This document shows, one piece after another, positions 34,053 to 43,495 of a DNA stretch of 64,000 nt. Within the stretch, counting starts at the first letter, position 1. Every line of letters begins with the position of its first letter. Source of the DNA: an uncultured Actinomycetes bacterium (lineage in GTDB: Bacteria > Actinomycetota > Acidimicrobiia > Acidimicrobiales > RAAP-2); contig CAIKNP010000001.1 in NCBI GenBank assembly GCA_903828785.1, positions 62,001 to 126,000 of the forward strand, read 5' to 3'. Both the position numbers and the translations under genes were made by a program. The notes below the pieces were generated by a model. The model ran no database searches and was not told the DNA's origin. It saw only the letters and a list, made by a program, of their open reading frames with translations.

Positions 34053-35513
34053 GTGACTCCACCCCTTCGCGTGCTCGTGACCGGTGCGACGGGCTACGTC
34101 GGTGGACGACTCGTACCGCTACTCCTCGAAAGTGGTCACCAGGTCCGCTGTCTCGTTCGGACGCCCGCCAAATTGACGATGGCGCCTTGGCTCGGGCGAG
34201 TCGAGATCGTGGTCGGCAGTGTCGAAGGACCGCTCGACGAAGCAATGGCCGACGTCGACGTCGCGGTTTATCTCGTCCACGGTATCGGTGAAGGTGCCGA
34301 CTGGGTCGCCAAGGAGTCGCGTGACGCCGAGCACTTTCGCCTCAGCGCCGAGCGAGCCGGCGTCGGTCGCATCGTCTACTTAGGCGGCATGGGCGCGAGT
34401 TCGGACCGGCTCAGCGTCCACCTCCACAGTCGACACGAAGTTGGCCGTGTGCTGGCCGCTGGACCAATTCCCGTCACGGAAATGCGCGCTGCCGTCGTGA
34501 TTGGCTCCGGTTCCGCCTCCTTCGAGATGCTGCGCTACCTCGTCGACGTTCTGCCCATCATGGTGACCCCTAAATGGGTATCAACCAAGTCGCAACCCAT
34601 CGCGATTTCCGATGTTCTGCGTTATCTCAGTTTGGCCATTGATGCGCCAAACGCCATTGCGGGTGTCTTTGAAATTGGCGGACCCAACATCGTAAGTTAC
34701 GCCGATTTGATGACCATCTACGCCAGGGTGTCCGGCCTCAAGAAACGTCGACTGATTCCTGTCCCCCTGCTGACTCCGCGACTCTCGAGCCACTGGGTCG
34801 GCTTAGTGACACCCGTGTCGGCCTCGCTGGCCAAACCCCTCGTTGATTCCCTGGTCAATGAGGTCATCGTTCGCTCTTCGAAGACAATCGACACTTTCGG
34901 TCCGCCCCAGCGAAGCCTCGAAGAAGCCATAGCCTTAGCGGTGGGGCGCACCGCCGAAGCCAACGTCCCAACGACCTTCTCGGACGCCGACCAGCAACCT
35001 TTCCGCCGCTACACCACCGACGCCACTTGGGCGGGCGGCACCGAATTGCGCGACGAAAAGTCGCGTTCGAGTAGCGCCAGCGCGAGCGAACTCTTCGCCG
35101 CGGTATGCGCCTTGGGTGGCGACCGGGGCTGGCACCGTGGGGAGTGGCTGTGGAAATTTCGCGGTTTCCTTGACCAAATGTGGGGCGGACCGGGCCTTCG
35201 CCGGGGACGACGGCACCCGACTGACTTGCGCGTCGGTGACTACGTCGACTTCTGGCGCGTCGTCGAAATTAGGGAGAACGAGTACTTGAAGTTGCGCGCA
35301 GAGATGCGCCTCCCTGGTGATGCTTGGTTGGAGTGGCTCATCACGCCATCAGGCACGGGCCACACCATCACCCAGACTGCCCGATTCAAACCACTGGGTC
35401 TCTGGGGCCGCCTGTACTGGTACGGCGTGCTGCCCTTTCACTTTCTGATCTTTCCGGGCCTCTTGCAGGGTATTGTTCGTGATGCCGAGAGCGGCTCGCG
35501 AAGCGCGTACTAG
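34053..35513 (+). CDS. NAD(P)-binding epimerase-like protein with DUF2867 domain
   Basis: 486-aa two-part protein. Residues 1-290 are a Rossmann domain of the NmrA/atypical SDR type (VLVTGATGYVGGRLVPLLLESGHQVRCLVR, YLGGMGA). Residues about 320-480 match DUF2867 (GDRGWHRGEWLWKFRGFLDQMWGGPGLRRGRR, ending PLGLWGRLYWYGVLPFH). This fusion is common in Actinobacteria and its role is unknown. The GTG start has TACGCT six bases upstream and no ribosome-binding site, a leaderless-type promoter. Confidence 0.9.
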   Translation: MTPPLRVLVTGATGYVGGRLVPLLLESGHQVRCLVRTPAKLTMAPWLGRVEIVVGSVEGPLDEAMADVDVAVYLVHGIGEGADWVAKESRDAEHFRLSAERAGVGRIVYLGGMGASSDRLSVHLHSRHEVGRVLAAGPIPVTEMRAAVVIGSGSASFEMLRYLVDVLPIMVTPKWVSTKSQPIAISDVLRYLSLAIDAPNAIAGVFEIGGPNIVSYADLMTIYARVSGLKKRRLIPVPLLTPRLSSHWVGLVTPVSASLAKPLVDSLVNEVIVRSSKTIDTFGPPQRSLEEAIALAVGRTAEANVPTTFSDADQQPFRRYTTDATWAGGTELRDEKSRSSSASASELFAAVCALGGDRGWHRGEWLWKFRGFLDQMWGGPGLRRGRRHPTDLRVGDYVDFWRVVEIRENEYLKLRAEMRLPGDAWLEWLITPSGTGHTITQTARFKPLGLWGRLYWYGVLPFHFLIFPGLLQGIVRDAESGSRSAY

Positions 35514-35616
35514 GGGCTATCGAGGCTTGGCCCCTCGCTAGCGTGGAGCGCTTAGTAGCATCACCACGAGCGCGAATCTCTCAAAACTATTGGCCGCATC
35601 GTTTGAAGGAAGCGAC

Positions 35617-36321
35617 ATGAACGAAACGACACTGGCCGGTAAGGTCGCCATTGTGACCGGTACGGCTCAGGGAATAGGGCGAGCCATTGCCGACATGCTG
35701 GCGACGCACGGCGCCGCTGTTCACGGCATCGACAAGGATGACGTTGACGTCACTAACTCCAGTGAAGTGCAGTCCTTTGTCTCTAGTATCAACGGAGCCG
35801 ACATTCTCGTGAACTGCGCTGGAGGGGTACGCGGCCAGATTGGCAAGGCGCTCGAATCCGTGAGCGACGAGGAGTACTACGCCGTACTCGACGCGAACTT
35901 AACGGGCACCTTCAAGTGCGTGCGGGCTGTCGTGCCCTTCATGAAGCAGCGGGGTTGGGGACGCATCGTGAATATATCCTCAGGCGCCGGACGCAGCATC
36001 AGCTTGACCGGCATCCAGGCCTACGCCAGTGCGAAGGCTGGCCAGATCGGCTTCACCCGCCAAATGGCGTACGAACTGGGCCCCTTCGGCATCACCGTGA
36101 ACTGCGTCGCCCCGGGCTTCGTCCTGTCCAACCCCACCTCCATTGCCCAGTGGGAGAGCTACGGTCCGGACGGTCAGGCGGCCATCATGAACGCCATTCC
36201 CACCCGTCGTCTGGGTCAGGCTTCGGACATTGCCAATGGCGTGCGATTCTTTATAGACCCCGCTAGTGACTGGGTGACTGGTCAAACCCTCTCCGTGGAT
36301 GGTGGACATGCACTCTTTTAA
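35617..36321 (+). CDS. Short-chain dehydrogenase/reductase (SDR)
   Basis: 234-aa classical SDR. Seen: cofactor motif TGTAQGIG, NCAGG, catalytic Ser in NISSGAG, catalytic YASAK, and the C-terminal TGQTLSVDGG. It resembles 3-oxoacyl-ACP reductase/FabG-like dehydrogenases, but the substrate is unknown. ATG at 35617 has AAGGA six bases upstream; 9 additional upstream codons exist in frame but are not conserved text. The next gene starts 3 bp after its stop, so these two oxidoreductases are cotranscribed. Confidence 0.9.
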   Translation: MNETTLAGKVAIVTGTAQGIGRAIADMLATHGAAVHGIDKDDVDVTNSSEVQSFVSSINGADILVNCAGGVRGQIGKALESVSDEEYYAVLDANLTGTFKCVRAVVPFMKQRGWGRIVNISSGAGRSISLTGIQAYASAKAGQIGFTRQMAYELGPFGITVNCVAPGFVLSNPTSIAQWESYGPDGQAAIMNAIPTRRLGQASDIANGVRFFIDPASDWVTGQTLSVDGGHALF

Positions 36322-36323
36322 GT

Positions 36324-37274
36324 GTGGCGCACCAACGCTCCAGGTTTCTCGTGACTGATCGCCTCGTAGTTTCGGTTCCCGAAGAACACCTCTACCACGC
36401 CCTGGTCGAACGCTTCCCCGACATTGAAGTCGTCTTGTGGGACCTCAGCGGGCCAGCGCCGCTCGACAAGATTGACGTCGTCGTGGCCGCGTACATGGCC
36501 GGCGTGGAACAGTTCGCCTTCCTGCCTTCGCCGCCCCCTCGCTTCATCCAATGGCAATCGATTGGCTATAACGGTCTGCTCGACGCTGTACCACCTGGCG
36601 TCACCGTCGCCAACGCGGCCACGGTGCACGAAGCTTCGACTGCCGAACTCACCCTTGGCTTGATTATTGCCGCTCAGCGAGAATTTCCTTACCACTGGCG
36701 CCGTCTTCAACAACACGACTGGGCCACGACTTTCTCACCCAGTCTGGCCGACTCCCGCGTTCTGCTCCTGGGCTACGGCGGGGTCGGCAAGGCCATCGAG
36801 GATCGCCTCATCCCCTTTGAGGTTGAGATCACTCGGGTGGCCCGCAGCGCTCGAGAGGGACCGCGTGGGCTCGTCCACGGCATTGACGAACTTGCGTCGC
36901 TGCTGCCCAGGGCCGATATCTTCGTCGCGGCTCTGCCCTTAAGCGCGGAAACTACGGGACTTATTGGTCCCGCCGAGTTGGCCCTCCTGCCTGATGGAGC
37001 GCTGGTCGTCAACGTGGGACGCGGCCCGGTCATGTCGACGAGGGCCATCGTTGCCGAAGCCGGTAGCGGACGACTTCGTTTCGCCCTCGACGTCGTTGAC
37101 CCCGAACCCCTCCCCGCAGGTCACCCGCTCTTCGATTTGGCGAATGTTCTCCTGCTCCCCCACATTGGTGGAGCCTCGAGCGCAATGCCCCCGCGCATTC
37201 GCCGTCTGGTCATCGACCAGATCGAACGAATACGCGAAGGTCGTGAACTGCGCAACGTCATCAGCTCGGACTGA
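36324..37274 (+). CDS. D-isomer-specific 2-hydroxyacid dehydrogenase
   Basis: 316-aa NAD-dependent dehydrogenase of the phosphoglycerate dehydrogenase/GyaR group. Seen: VANAATVHEASTAELTLGLI, LLLGYGGVGKAI nucleotide motif, catalytic Arg in NVGRGPVM, Glu in DVVDPEPLP and His in LLPHIGGAS. No ACT domain, so not SerA. The GTG at 36324 follows the SDR stop by 3 bp; a second in-frame GTG at 36351 is an alternative start. Probably converts a 2-oxo acid to a D-2-hydroxy acid or the reverse. Confidence 0.88.
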   Translation: MAHQRSRFLVTDRLVVSVPEEHLYHALVERFPDIEVVLWDLSGPAPLDKIDVVVAAYMAGVEQFAFLPSPPPRFIQWQSIGYNGLLDAVPPGVTVANAATVHEASTAELTLGLIIAAQREFPYHWRRLQQHDWATTFSPSLADSRVLLLGYGGVGKAIEDRLIPFEVEITRVARSAREGPRGLVHGIDELASLLPRADIFVAALPLSAETTGLIGPAELALLPDGALVVNVGRGPVMSTRAIVAEAGSGRLRFALDVVDPEPLPAGHPLFDLANVLLLPHIGGASSAMPPRIRRLVIDQIERIREGRELRNVISSD

Positions 37275-37284
37275 CTCGCTACTG

Positions 37285-37308
37285 CTTCCTTCGAGCGGGC
37301 GAAGGAAG
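37285..37308. terminator. Hairpin between convergent genes
   Basis: Perfect 9-bp inverted repeat CTTCCTTCG/CGAAGGAAG with a 6-base loop, placed between the convergent ends of the hydroxyacid dehydrogenase and the M55 peptidase. There is no long T tract, so termination is a guess based on position. Confidence 0.5.
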
Positions 37309-37312
37309 AGAT

Positions 37313-38137
37313 TTACTCGACCAAACCTCGACAGAGCAGGACCACCGTGATGAAGGTCTGGTACGCCTCCAGGGGATCGTCGAGCACAATGCGCGCGGTC
37401 AAGTCACCGGTGCATTCCACGCCACTGATTCGACAGGCCAGATCGCAATAATCACTCGTGCGAAACTGAATTTCCATGGTGACGGGCAAGGTGATCTGGA
37501 CTGGGGCGGCTTCGCCTAGACCCTCGATGGCGGCCTGCGCTTCGCTGCGAATCAGGGCGCAGGCATCATCGGGGTGCATGGAGTTTGCGGCGAAGCGAGT
37601 CACCGAATCCTTCACCACGGCCGCGCGAACCGAAGGGGCGAATGGTCGAATTTCCTCGGCAGTCGTTCCATCCCCCGTGATGAGGACGATGGGGACCCCG
37701 TAGGCCTGCGCGACGAGCGCATTAATCCCCGATTCCCCCGCAACCTGACCGTTAATCTTCACTTCGGCAAAGGCCGTGGGGAAGTAGGTGTGGGACAGCG
37801 TTGAGCCGTGTGAACTCATCGAACCGTGGTAGGAGATGAAAAAGACCGCATCGAAGGAAGCGTCCAAACCCTGCATCATGTACAGGGGCTTGTAGCGTCC
37901 ACTCAGGTAGCGCGCTCGACCGGCCAGCTGGTCCGGACGAATGTTTTGCATCTTCGAGTGTGAGTCGTTCACCAAGAACTCCGTCGCTCCGGCGGCCATG
38001 GCCCCTTCAATGGCGGCGTTGATCTCTCTAGTCAGCAGTCCGGCGTAGTAATCGTAGAAGTGCCCACCCGCAATGACTTGGTCCCAGTCGACTACGCCGG
38101 CTGTTCCTTCGAGGTCCGAGGAGATGAAGACTTTCAT
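37313..38137 (-). CDS. M55 family D-aminopeptidase (DppA-like)
   Basis: 274-aa zinc aminopeptidase of the DppA family that releases D-amino acids from peptides. Metal and active-site landmarks are present in order: SSDLEGTAGV (Asp and Glu), LVNDSHSKM (His), ISYHGSMSSHGS (His), and GESGINAL (Glu). Length is normal. It overlaps the upstream asparaginase-family gene by 4 bp (ATGA), so the pair is co-translated, suggesting joint turnover of unusual peptides or amino acids (D-residues, isoaspartyl or glycosyl-asparagine). Confidence 0.92.
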   Translation of the reverse strand: MKVFISSDLEGTAGVVDWDQVIAGGHFYDYYAGLLTREINAAIEGAMAAGATEFLVNDSHSKMQNIRPDQLAGRARYLSGRYKPLYMMQGLDASFDAVFFISYHGSMSSHGSTLSHTYFPTAFAEVKINGQVAGESGINALVAQAYGVPIVLITGDGTTAEEIRPFAPSVRAAVVKDSVTRFAANSMHPDDACALIRSEAQAAIEGLGEAAPVQITLPVTMEIQFRTSDYCDLACRISGVECTGDLTARIVLDDPLEAYQTFITVVLLCRGLVE

Positions 38138-39081
38138 AGCTGCGTCCGGGGATGAATCTCAACCTCAGTGGACGTGGCGGTCATTACCGAGTAGGTGGCC
38201 GTCGCTTGGCCCGCGGCGGCGCCGTGGCGGCCGTCGGGGGTCAAACAGAGCGTGCGCAATTCGGCGCGGAACGCATCGGGCAACGCGCTCGCTTCGCGCA
38301 ACATTTCCAGACAAGCTTCCGTGGGATCCAGTCCCCGCGCCAATCCATCCACCACGGTTCGCGCGCCCAGGGCTCGCATGGAGAGCTCCCCCCGACCCGT
38401 GCAGGCGGCCGCGCCATAGCGAATGTCCGAATAGTTGCCGGTACCCGGAAGGGCCGAATCACCAACGCGACCCGGGTATTTCCACGGGTAGCCACTGGTT
38501 GAGACGCCGCACACCAGCTCGCCTGCTTCGTCCAGCGCCAGAACGTTGATGGTGCCCCAAGGACCCTCGTGCGGGAGAAAGCGGTTCACCAATTCAATAG
38601 CCTTCTCCCGGTACGCTTCATCACCAGCGGCAGCGAGCGTGCGAACCCCTTCGACGGAATTCTCGCTTGGCTTGAGAGCCTCGCGAAAGAGAGCGAGCGA
38701 TTCGGGAGTGCTCAATTCGGCCTTGGCGAATCCGTTTTCGTGAGCGAAGAGTTCGGCACCCTCACCCACCAGGAGACAGTGCTGGGGCAAAAGCTCGAGT
38801 ACCTTGCGGGCAATGGAAATGGGATTGGGATAATTCTTGACGGCGCCAACGCCAGCAAAGGCTCGAGTGGAACCAATCATGATTGAGGCGTCGAGTTCGA
38901 CTTCACCCCGCGCATTCGCTAGACCACCGGTACCGACGTAGTGGTCAGCCAAATTATCTTCGCAGAGGCGCAGCGTCGCCTCGACGGCATCGAGGGCCGA
39001 GCCCCCTTGGCGGAGAATGGCCATACCTTGAGCCAGACCGGCCTCACTTCGTTCGGAACCAATAATGACGGGCGATGCCAT
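38134..39081 (-). CDS. Glycosylasparaginase / isoaspartyl peptidase family Ntn-hydrolase
   Basis: 315-aa N-terminal nucleophile hydrolase. Seen: the likely autocleavage and nucleophile Thr in PWGTINVLALDEAGEL, VSTSGYPWKYPGRVGDSALPGTGNY, and AACTGRGELSMR. The KxPGRVGDSxxPGxGxY line is the glycosylasparaginase hallmark. It hydrolyses N4-glycosyl-asparagine or beta-aspartyl peptides. A ribosome-binding site AGAAAGG precedes the ATG at 39081. It is coupled to the M55 peptidase downstream; a truncated amidase tail lies just upstream on the same strand. Confidence 0.9.
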   Translation of the reverse strand: MASPVIIGSERSEAGLAQGMAILRQGGSALDAVEATLRLCEDNLADHYVGTGGLANARGEVELDASIMIGSTRAFAGVGAVKNYPNPISIARKVLELLPQHCLLVGEGAELFAHENGFAKAELSTPESLALFREALKPSENSVEGVRTLAAAGDEAYREKAIELVNRFLPHEGPWGTINVLALDEAGELVCGVSTSGYPWKYPGRVGDSALPGTGNYSDIRYGAAACTGRGELSMRALGARTVVDGLARGLDPTEACLEMLREASALPDAFRAELRTLCLTPDGRHGAAAGQATATYSVMTATSTEVEIHPRTQL

Positions 39082-39107
39082 GGTGAACCTTTCTGATGGT
39101 GACTGCG

Positions 39108-39266
39108 TTAGAAGACGACGGGCTGGGGACGACAGTCTTTGAGTGACTCCAACGCCCGAGCGGCCGCGAGTACATCAGCGTCGCGCCCCTGGGGACTCGA
39201 CACCCGTATGCCCACCGGCAAAACATCGACGTTAAAGCCAATCGGCAAGACAAATGACGACCTCAT
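39108..39266 (-). pseudogene. Remnant of an amidase-signature enzyme (C-terminal end only)
   Basis: A 52-codon frame not long enough for usual gene calling. Its translation contains LPIGFNVDVLPVGIRV, then DADVLAAARALE, which is the pattern of the last ~45 residues of amidase-signature enzymes; compare LPIGVQLLGP and QLFAAARVLE in the GatA of this same window. The catalytic Ser-Ser-Lys region is absent, and a stop lies two codons before its ATG. It is best read as the tail of a deleted amidase gene upstream of the asparaginase-family gene. Confidence 0.6.
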
Positions 39267-39333
39267 GAAATATTAGCGAGGCGGGCGAGGAAGCCTTCTG
39301 CCTGGCTTTCGGCGCTGTTCATTAGTGGCATCG

Positions 39334-39504
39334 TCAGTCGTCCACGCGCGCGGCACGATCGCTTCCTTGGGCCGGGGTCTCGAGGTACTCCTCTCGTGCG
39401 ACGCCCTGCGCGTCACCCTCGCAACAGACAACACCGTGACCATCTCGCAGCACGTGCGCCACTATTGTCGCGCCAAGCCCGGACCCAATAATCGTCAGCG
39501 TCAC
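39334..39504 (-). pseudogene. Possible remnant of an FAD/NAD(P)-binding oxidoreductase N-terminus
   Basis: A 56-codon GTG-started frame beginning TLTIIGSGLGATIVAHVLRD, then GHGVVCCEGD. This fits the dinucleotide-binding beta-alpha-beta pattern: hydrophobic strand, GxGxG, Ala and Leu at the expected helix positions, and an acidic Glu at the end of strand two. Translation stops after 56 codons, far short of any such enzyme. It could instead be a short membrane peptide. With the amidase tail 68 bp further on, it makes 39082-39597 look like a deletion scar. The rest of the stretch shows nothing recognisable. Confidence 0.4.
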
Positions 39505-39597
39505 CCCACCCAGTACGAGCAGTGGTCCGTGGGTATTGAAGCTAACGCAGGGACCGACAGAGTCCGAACCGGGGAGAAAACACGCTGCGCCTTCTGC

Positions 39598-41200
<1,603 letters not shown>

Positions 41201-42910
41201 TTACTTCTCCCTTTGTGATGGGTGAACCATAATGTCATCGTTACTGGCGCCCGCGGCGACCATGGGGAAGACCTTTTCGCTGGAGTCGGTCCGAAAGTCA
41301 ATAACGACGGGAACGTCATTGATGTCGTTCGCAATACGGATGGCCTCGTGCATTTCCGCCACCGTGCGAGCTCGCAGTCCAACGCAACCCATCGACTCCG
41401 CCCACTTCACGTAGTCGGGTAGGTCGGCGTCCAGGTATACCTCGCTGTAACGCTCTTCGTAGAACATCTCCTGCCACTGGCGAACCATGCCCAGGTAGGC
41501 GTTGTTCAAAATCGCGATTTTGACGGGGATACCCTCAGACCGAGCCGTAACCAGTTCCTGGGCGGTCATTTGGAAGCAGCCGTCGCCATCGATACACCAC
41601 ACGGTACGGTCGGGTCGACCGACTTTGGCCCCGATAGCGGCGGGAACTCCGAAGCCCATCGTGCCCGCACCACCCGAGTTGATCCACGTTCCCGGCTCTT
41701 CGAAACCCCAGAACTGGCTGGCCCACATTTGGTGCTGCCCCACCCCCGAGGAAACTATGGTGCCCGGCGCGGAGGCCTTGTAAATCGACTCCACCACTAA
41801 TTGGGGACGCAGCAGTTTTTCGTCATCGCTTTCGTCGTAGACCAGTGGGTAGGTTTCACGCCACGTGTCGATTTCCTTCCACCAGACTTCGAGGTCCTGC
41901 GCAACGACGCCGGTGGCGTCAAGGGCCTCGAGGGCGCGATCAATGCTGGAACGTACCGCGACATCAACTCGGCGAACCTTATTGAATTCGGCCTTATCGA
42001 TGTCGACGTGAATGATCTTCGCCAGGGGCGCGAAGGCCGGGATCTTGCCGGTAACGCGGTCGTCGAAACGGGCGCCCAAAGAAATCAAGAGGTCGGCTTT
42101 TTGCATGGCCGTCACCGCGGCGTACATCCCGTGCATGCCGGGCATGCCGAGGTGCTGGCGGTGCGAATCAGGAAACGCACCGCGCGCCATCAAGGTCGTC
42201 ACCACCGGAATGCCGGTGCGTTCGGCGAAAGCCAACAGTTGCGCCGACGCGCGGGACTTGAGTGTGCCACCCCCGACGTACAGCACCGGTCGCTCCGACG
42301 CGGCGATCAGCTCCGCCGCCTCCGCAATGCGCTCAAGATCGAGGTCCACCAAGGGACGGTATCCAGGGAGGTCCAGCTCCTCGACGCTGCTCGGGTACCA
42401 CCACTCCATCGTGCTCTGCGCGATGTCTTTGGGGAGATCAACCAGCACGGGGCCCGGCCGGCCCGTGGTGGCAATGTAGAAGGCCGCCGCCACGGCCCTC
42501 GGGATGTCGTGGGCGCTGCGAATGAGGAAATTGTGCTTCGTGATGCCTTGAGTAATCCCCGTAATGTCGCATTCCTGAAAGGCGTCAGTGCCAATGGAGC
42601 CCGAAGCCACCTGACCGGTGATAACCACGAGGGGCGTTGAGTCCATGTAGGCATTGGCAATGGGGGTGACAATATTGGTGGCCCCGGGGCCCGAGGTGAC
42701 GATGGCGACCCCGGGTTTGCCGGTTGCCAAAGCGTATCCTTCGGCCATGTGACCGGCGCCCTGTTCGTGGCGAACCAAAATGTGGCGAATGCTCGAGTCA
42801 ATGATGGGGTCGTAGACGGGCAAAATGGCACCGCCGGGGAGGCCAAAGACAACCTCGACCCCTTCGGTCTCGAGGCTCTTGATCAGGGCTTGCGCTCCAG
42901 TCAGCTGCAC
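41201..42910 (-). CDS. ilvB: Acetolactate synthase catalytic subunit
   Basis: 569-aa TPP-, FAD- and Mg-dependent enzyme, first common step of branched-chain amino acid synthesis. Seen: VFGLPGGAILPVYD, catalytic Glu in RHEQGAGHMAEGYA, GDGCFQMTAQEL with the downstream ILNN that closes the TPP motif. The GTG start at 42910 has AGAGGA four bases upstream. The gene is preceded by a promoter, a valine/leucine leader peptide and a terminator, giving transcription attenuation by branched-chain amino acid supply. Confidence 0.96.
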   Translation of the reverse strand: MQLTGAQALIKSLETEGVEVVFGLPGGAILPVYDPIIDSSIRHILVRHEQGAGHMAEGYALATGKPGVAIVTSGPGATNIVTPIANAYMDSTPLVVITGQVASGSIGTDAFQECDITGITQGITKHNFLIRSAHDIPRAVAAAFYIATTGRPGPVLVDLPKDIAQSTMEWWYPSSVEELDLPGYRPLVDLDLERIAEAAELIAASERPVLYVGGGTLKSRASAQLLAFAERTGIPVVTTLMARGAFPDSHRQHLGMPGMHGMYAAVTAMQKADLLISLGARFDDRVTGKIPAFAPLAKIIHVDIDKAEFNKVRRVDVAVRSSIDRALEALDATGVVAQDLEVWWKEIDTWRETYPLVYDESDDEKLLRPQLVVESIYKASAPGTIVSSGVGQHQMWASQFWGFEEPGTWINSGGAGTMGFGVPAAIGAKVGRPDRTVWCIDGDGCFQMTAQELVTARSEGIPVKIAILNNAYLGMVRQWQEMFYEERYSEVYLDADLPDYVKWAESMGCVGLRARTVAEMHEAIRIANDINDVPVVIDFRTDSSEKVFPMVAAGASNDDIMVHPSQREK

Positions 42911-42930
42911 TATTTCCTCTCTCTACTACG

Positions 42931-42957
42931 AAAAAAGGCCTCCCACTTCGGGAGGCC
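42931..42957 (-). terminator. ilvB attenuator terminator
   Basis: Minus-strand hairpin with 8-bp arms GGCCTCCC/GGGAGGCC and a 5-base loop, followed at once by six T residues, lying 21 bases before the ilvB start and 23 bases after the leader-peptide stop. It is a textbook intrinsic terminator in attenuator position. Confidence 0.88.
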
Positions 42958-42979
42958 TCCGGTATACGACGTGTCGTGA

Positions 42980-43036
42980 CTACCGGCGCCGGGCGCCTAC
43001 TACTACAACGAGTGTGGTTTCTGTCACTGAATGCAC
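42980..43036 (-). CDS. ilvB leader peptide (Leu-Val-Val-Val-Val control codons)
   Basis: 18-codon frame MHSVTETTLVVVVGARRR. A second GTG three codons in (43027) gives MTETTLVVVVGARRR and has GAGAGG eight bases upstream, so it is the likelier start. One leucine codon and four consecutive valine codons lie just before the stop, which precedes the terminator hairpin. Ribosome stalling at these codons when charged Val/Leu tRNA is scarce would favour read-through into ilvB. Leader peptides upstream of ilvB are established in Corynebacterium, Mycobacterium and Streptomyces. Competing anti-terminator pairing was not worked out here. Confidence 0.85.
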   Translation of the reverse strand: MHSVTETTLVVVVGARRR

Positions 43037-43042
43037 CTCTCT

Positions 43043-43071
43043 ATCTAAGCACACCTTCGCCCAACTCACAA
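43043..43071 (-). promoter_or_regulatory. Promoter of the ilvBNC operon
   Basis: On the minus strand TTGTGA (43066-43071) and TTAGAT (43043-43048) are separated by exactly 17 bases, a good sigma-70-type promoter. The predicted transcript start is near 43036, at or just before the leader peptide. Confidence 0.65.
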
Positions 43072-43174
43072 CGTCCAGTGCTCTATCAAAGTTCAAAAGC
43101 GAGGGTGAGGTTTCGTCCCGCACCGGCGAGCGTTCACGACGTTAAGGTGACTTCACGGGCCGAAGGGTGGGCAA

Positions 43175-43495
43175 ATGTCAAAGAGTCTCTTGGAAGATTC
43201 GACCATGAAGGAGTTCGGACGCCGAATTCGAGTGCTGCGAAAGCAATTGAAGTTGAGTCAAGAAGGTCTCGGTAAGGTCGCCGGCTTGCACCGCACCTAC
43301 ATTGGCCACCTCGAACGAGGTGCGGTAAACCCCTCGCTCATCAATATTCTCCACGTCGCGGTCGCTCTCAATGTCGACCCCGCTGCTCTGGTGAGGGGCC
43401 TAACGGTCCCCACCGGACCGCTCTACCAGATGCGTACGCGACTACCCGAATTCATGAACAAGCCGTCGTCCTCGCCGACATTGAAGGCGTCGTAG
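43175..43495 (+). CDS. XRE-family helix-turn-helix regulator
   Basis: 106-aa protein with a Cro/C1-type HTH at about residues 12-70 (FGRRIRVLRKQLKLSQEGLGK, then GLHRTYIGHLERGAVNPSLINI). The C-terminus (about 36 residues) has no recognisable domain. Start could be ATG 43175 or ATG 43205, the latter with a GGAAG ribosome-binding site. It is divergent from ilvBNC with a ~140-bp gap and could act there or on itself (inference). Its last 73 bp overlap the end of the convergent M13 peptidase gene, so its tail may be a read-through extension. Confidence 0.82.
   Translation: MSKSLLEDSTMKEFGRRIRVLRKQLKLSQEGLGKVAGLHRTYIGHLERGAVNPSLINILHVAVALNVDPAALVRGLTVPTGPLYQMRTRLPEFMNKPSSSPTLKAS

Noticed and set aside
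41801-42640. 279-codon + strand frame inside ilvB
   Set aside because: Antisense shadow with Arg/Gly/His-rich text; ilvB is complete on the other strand.
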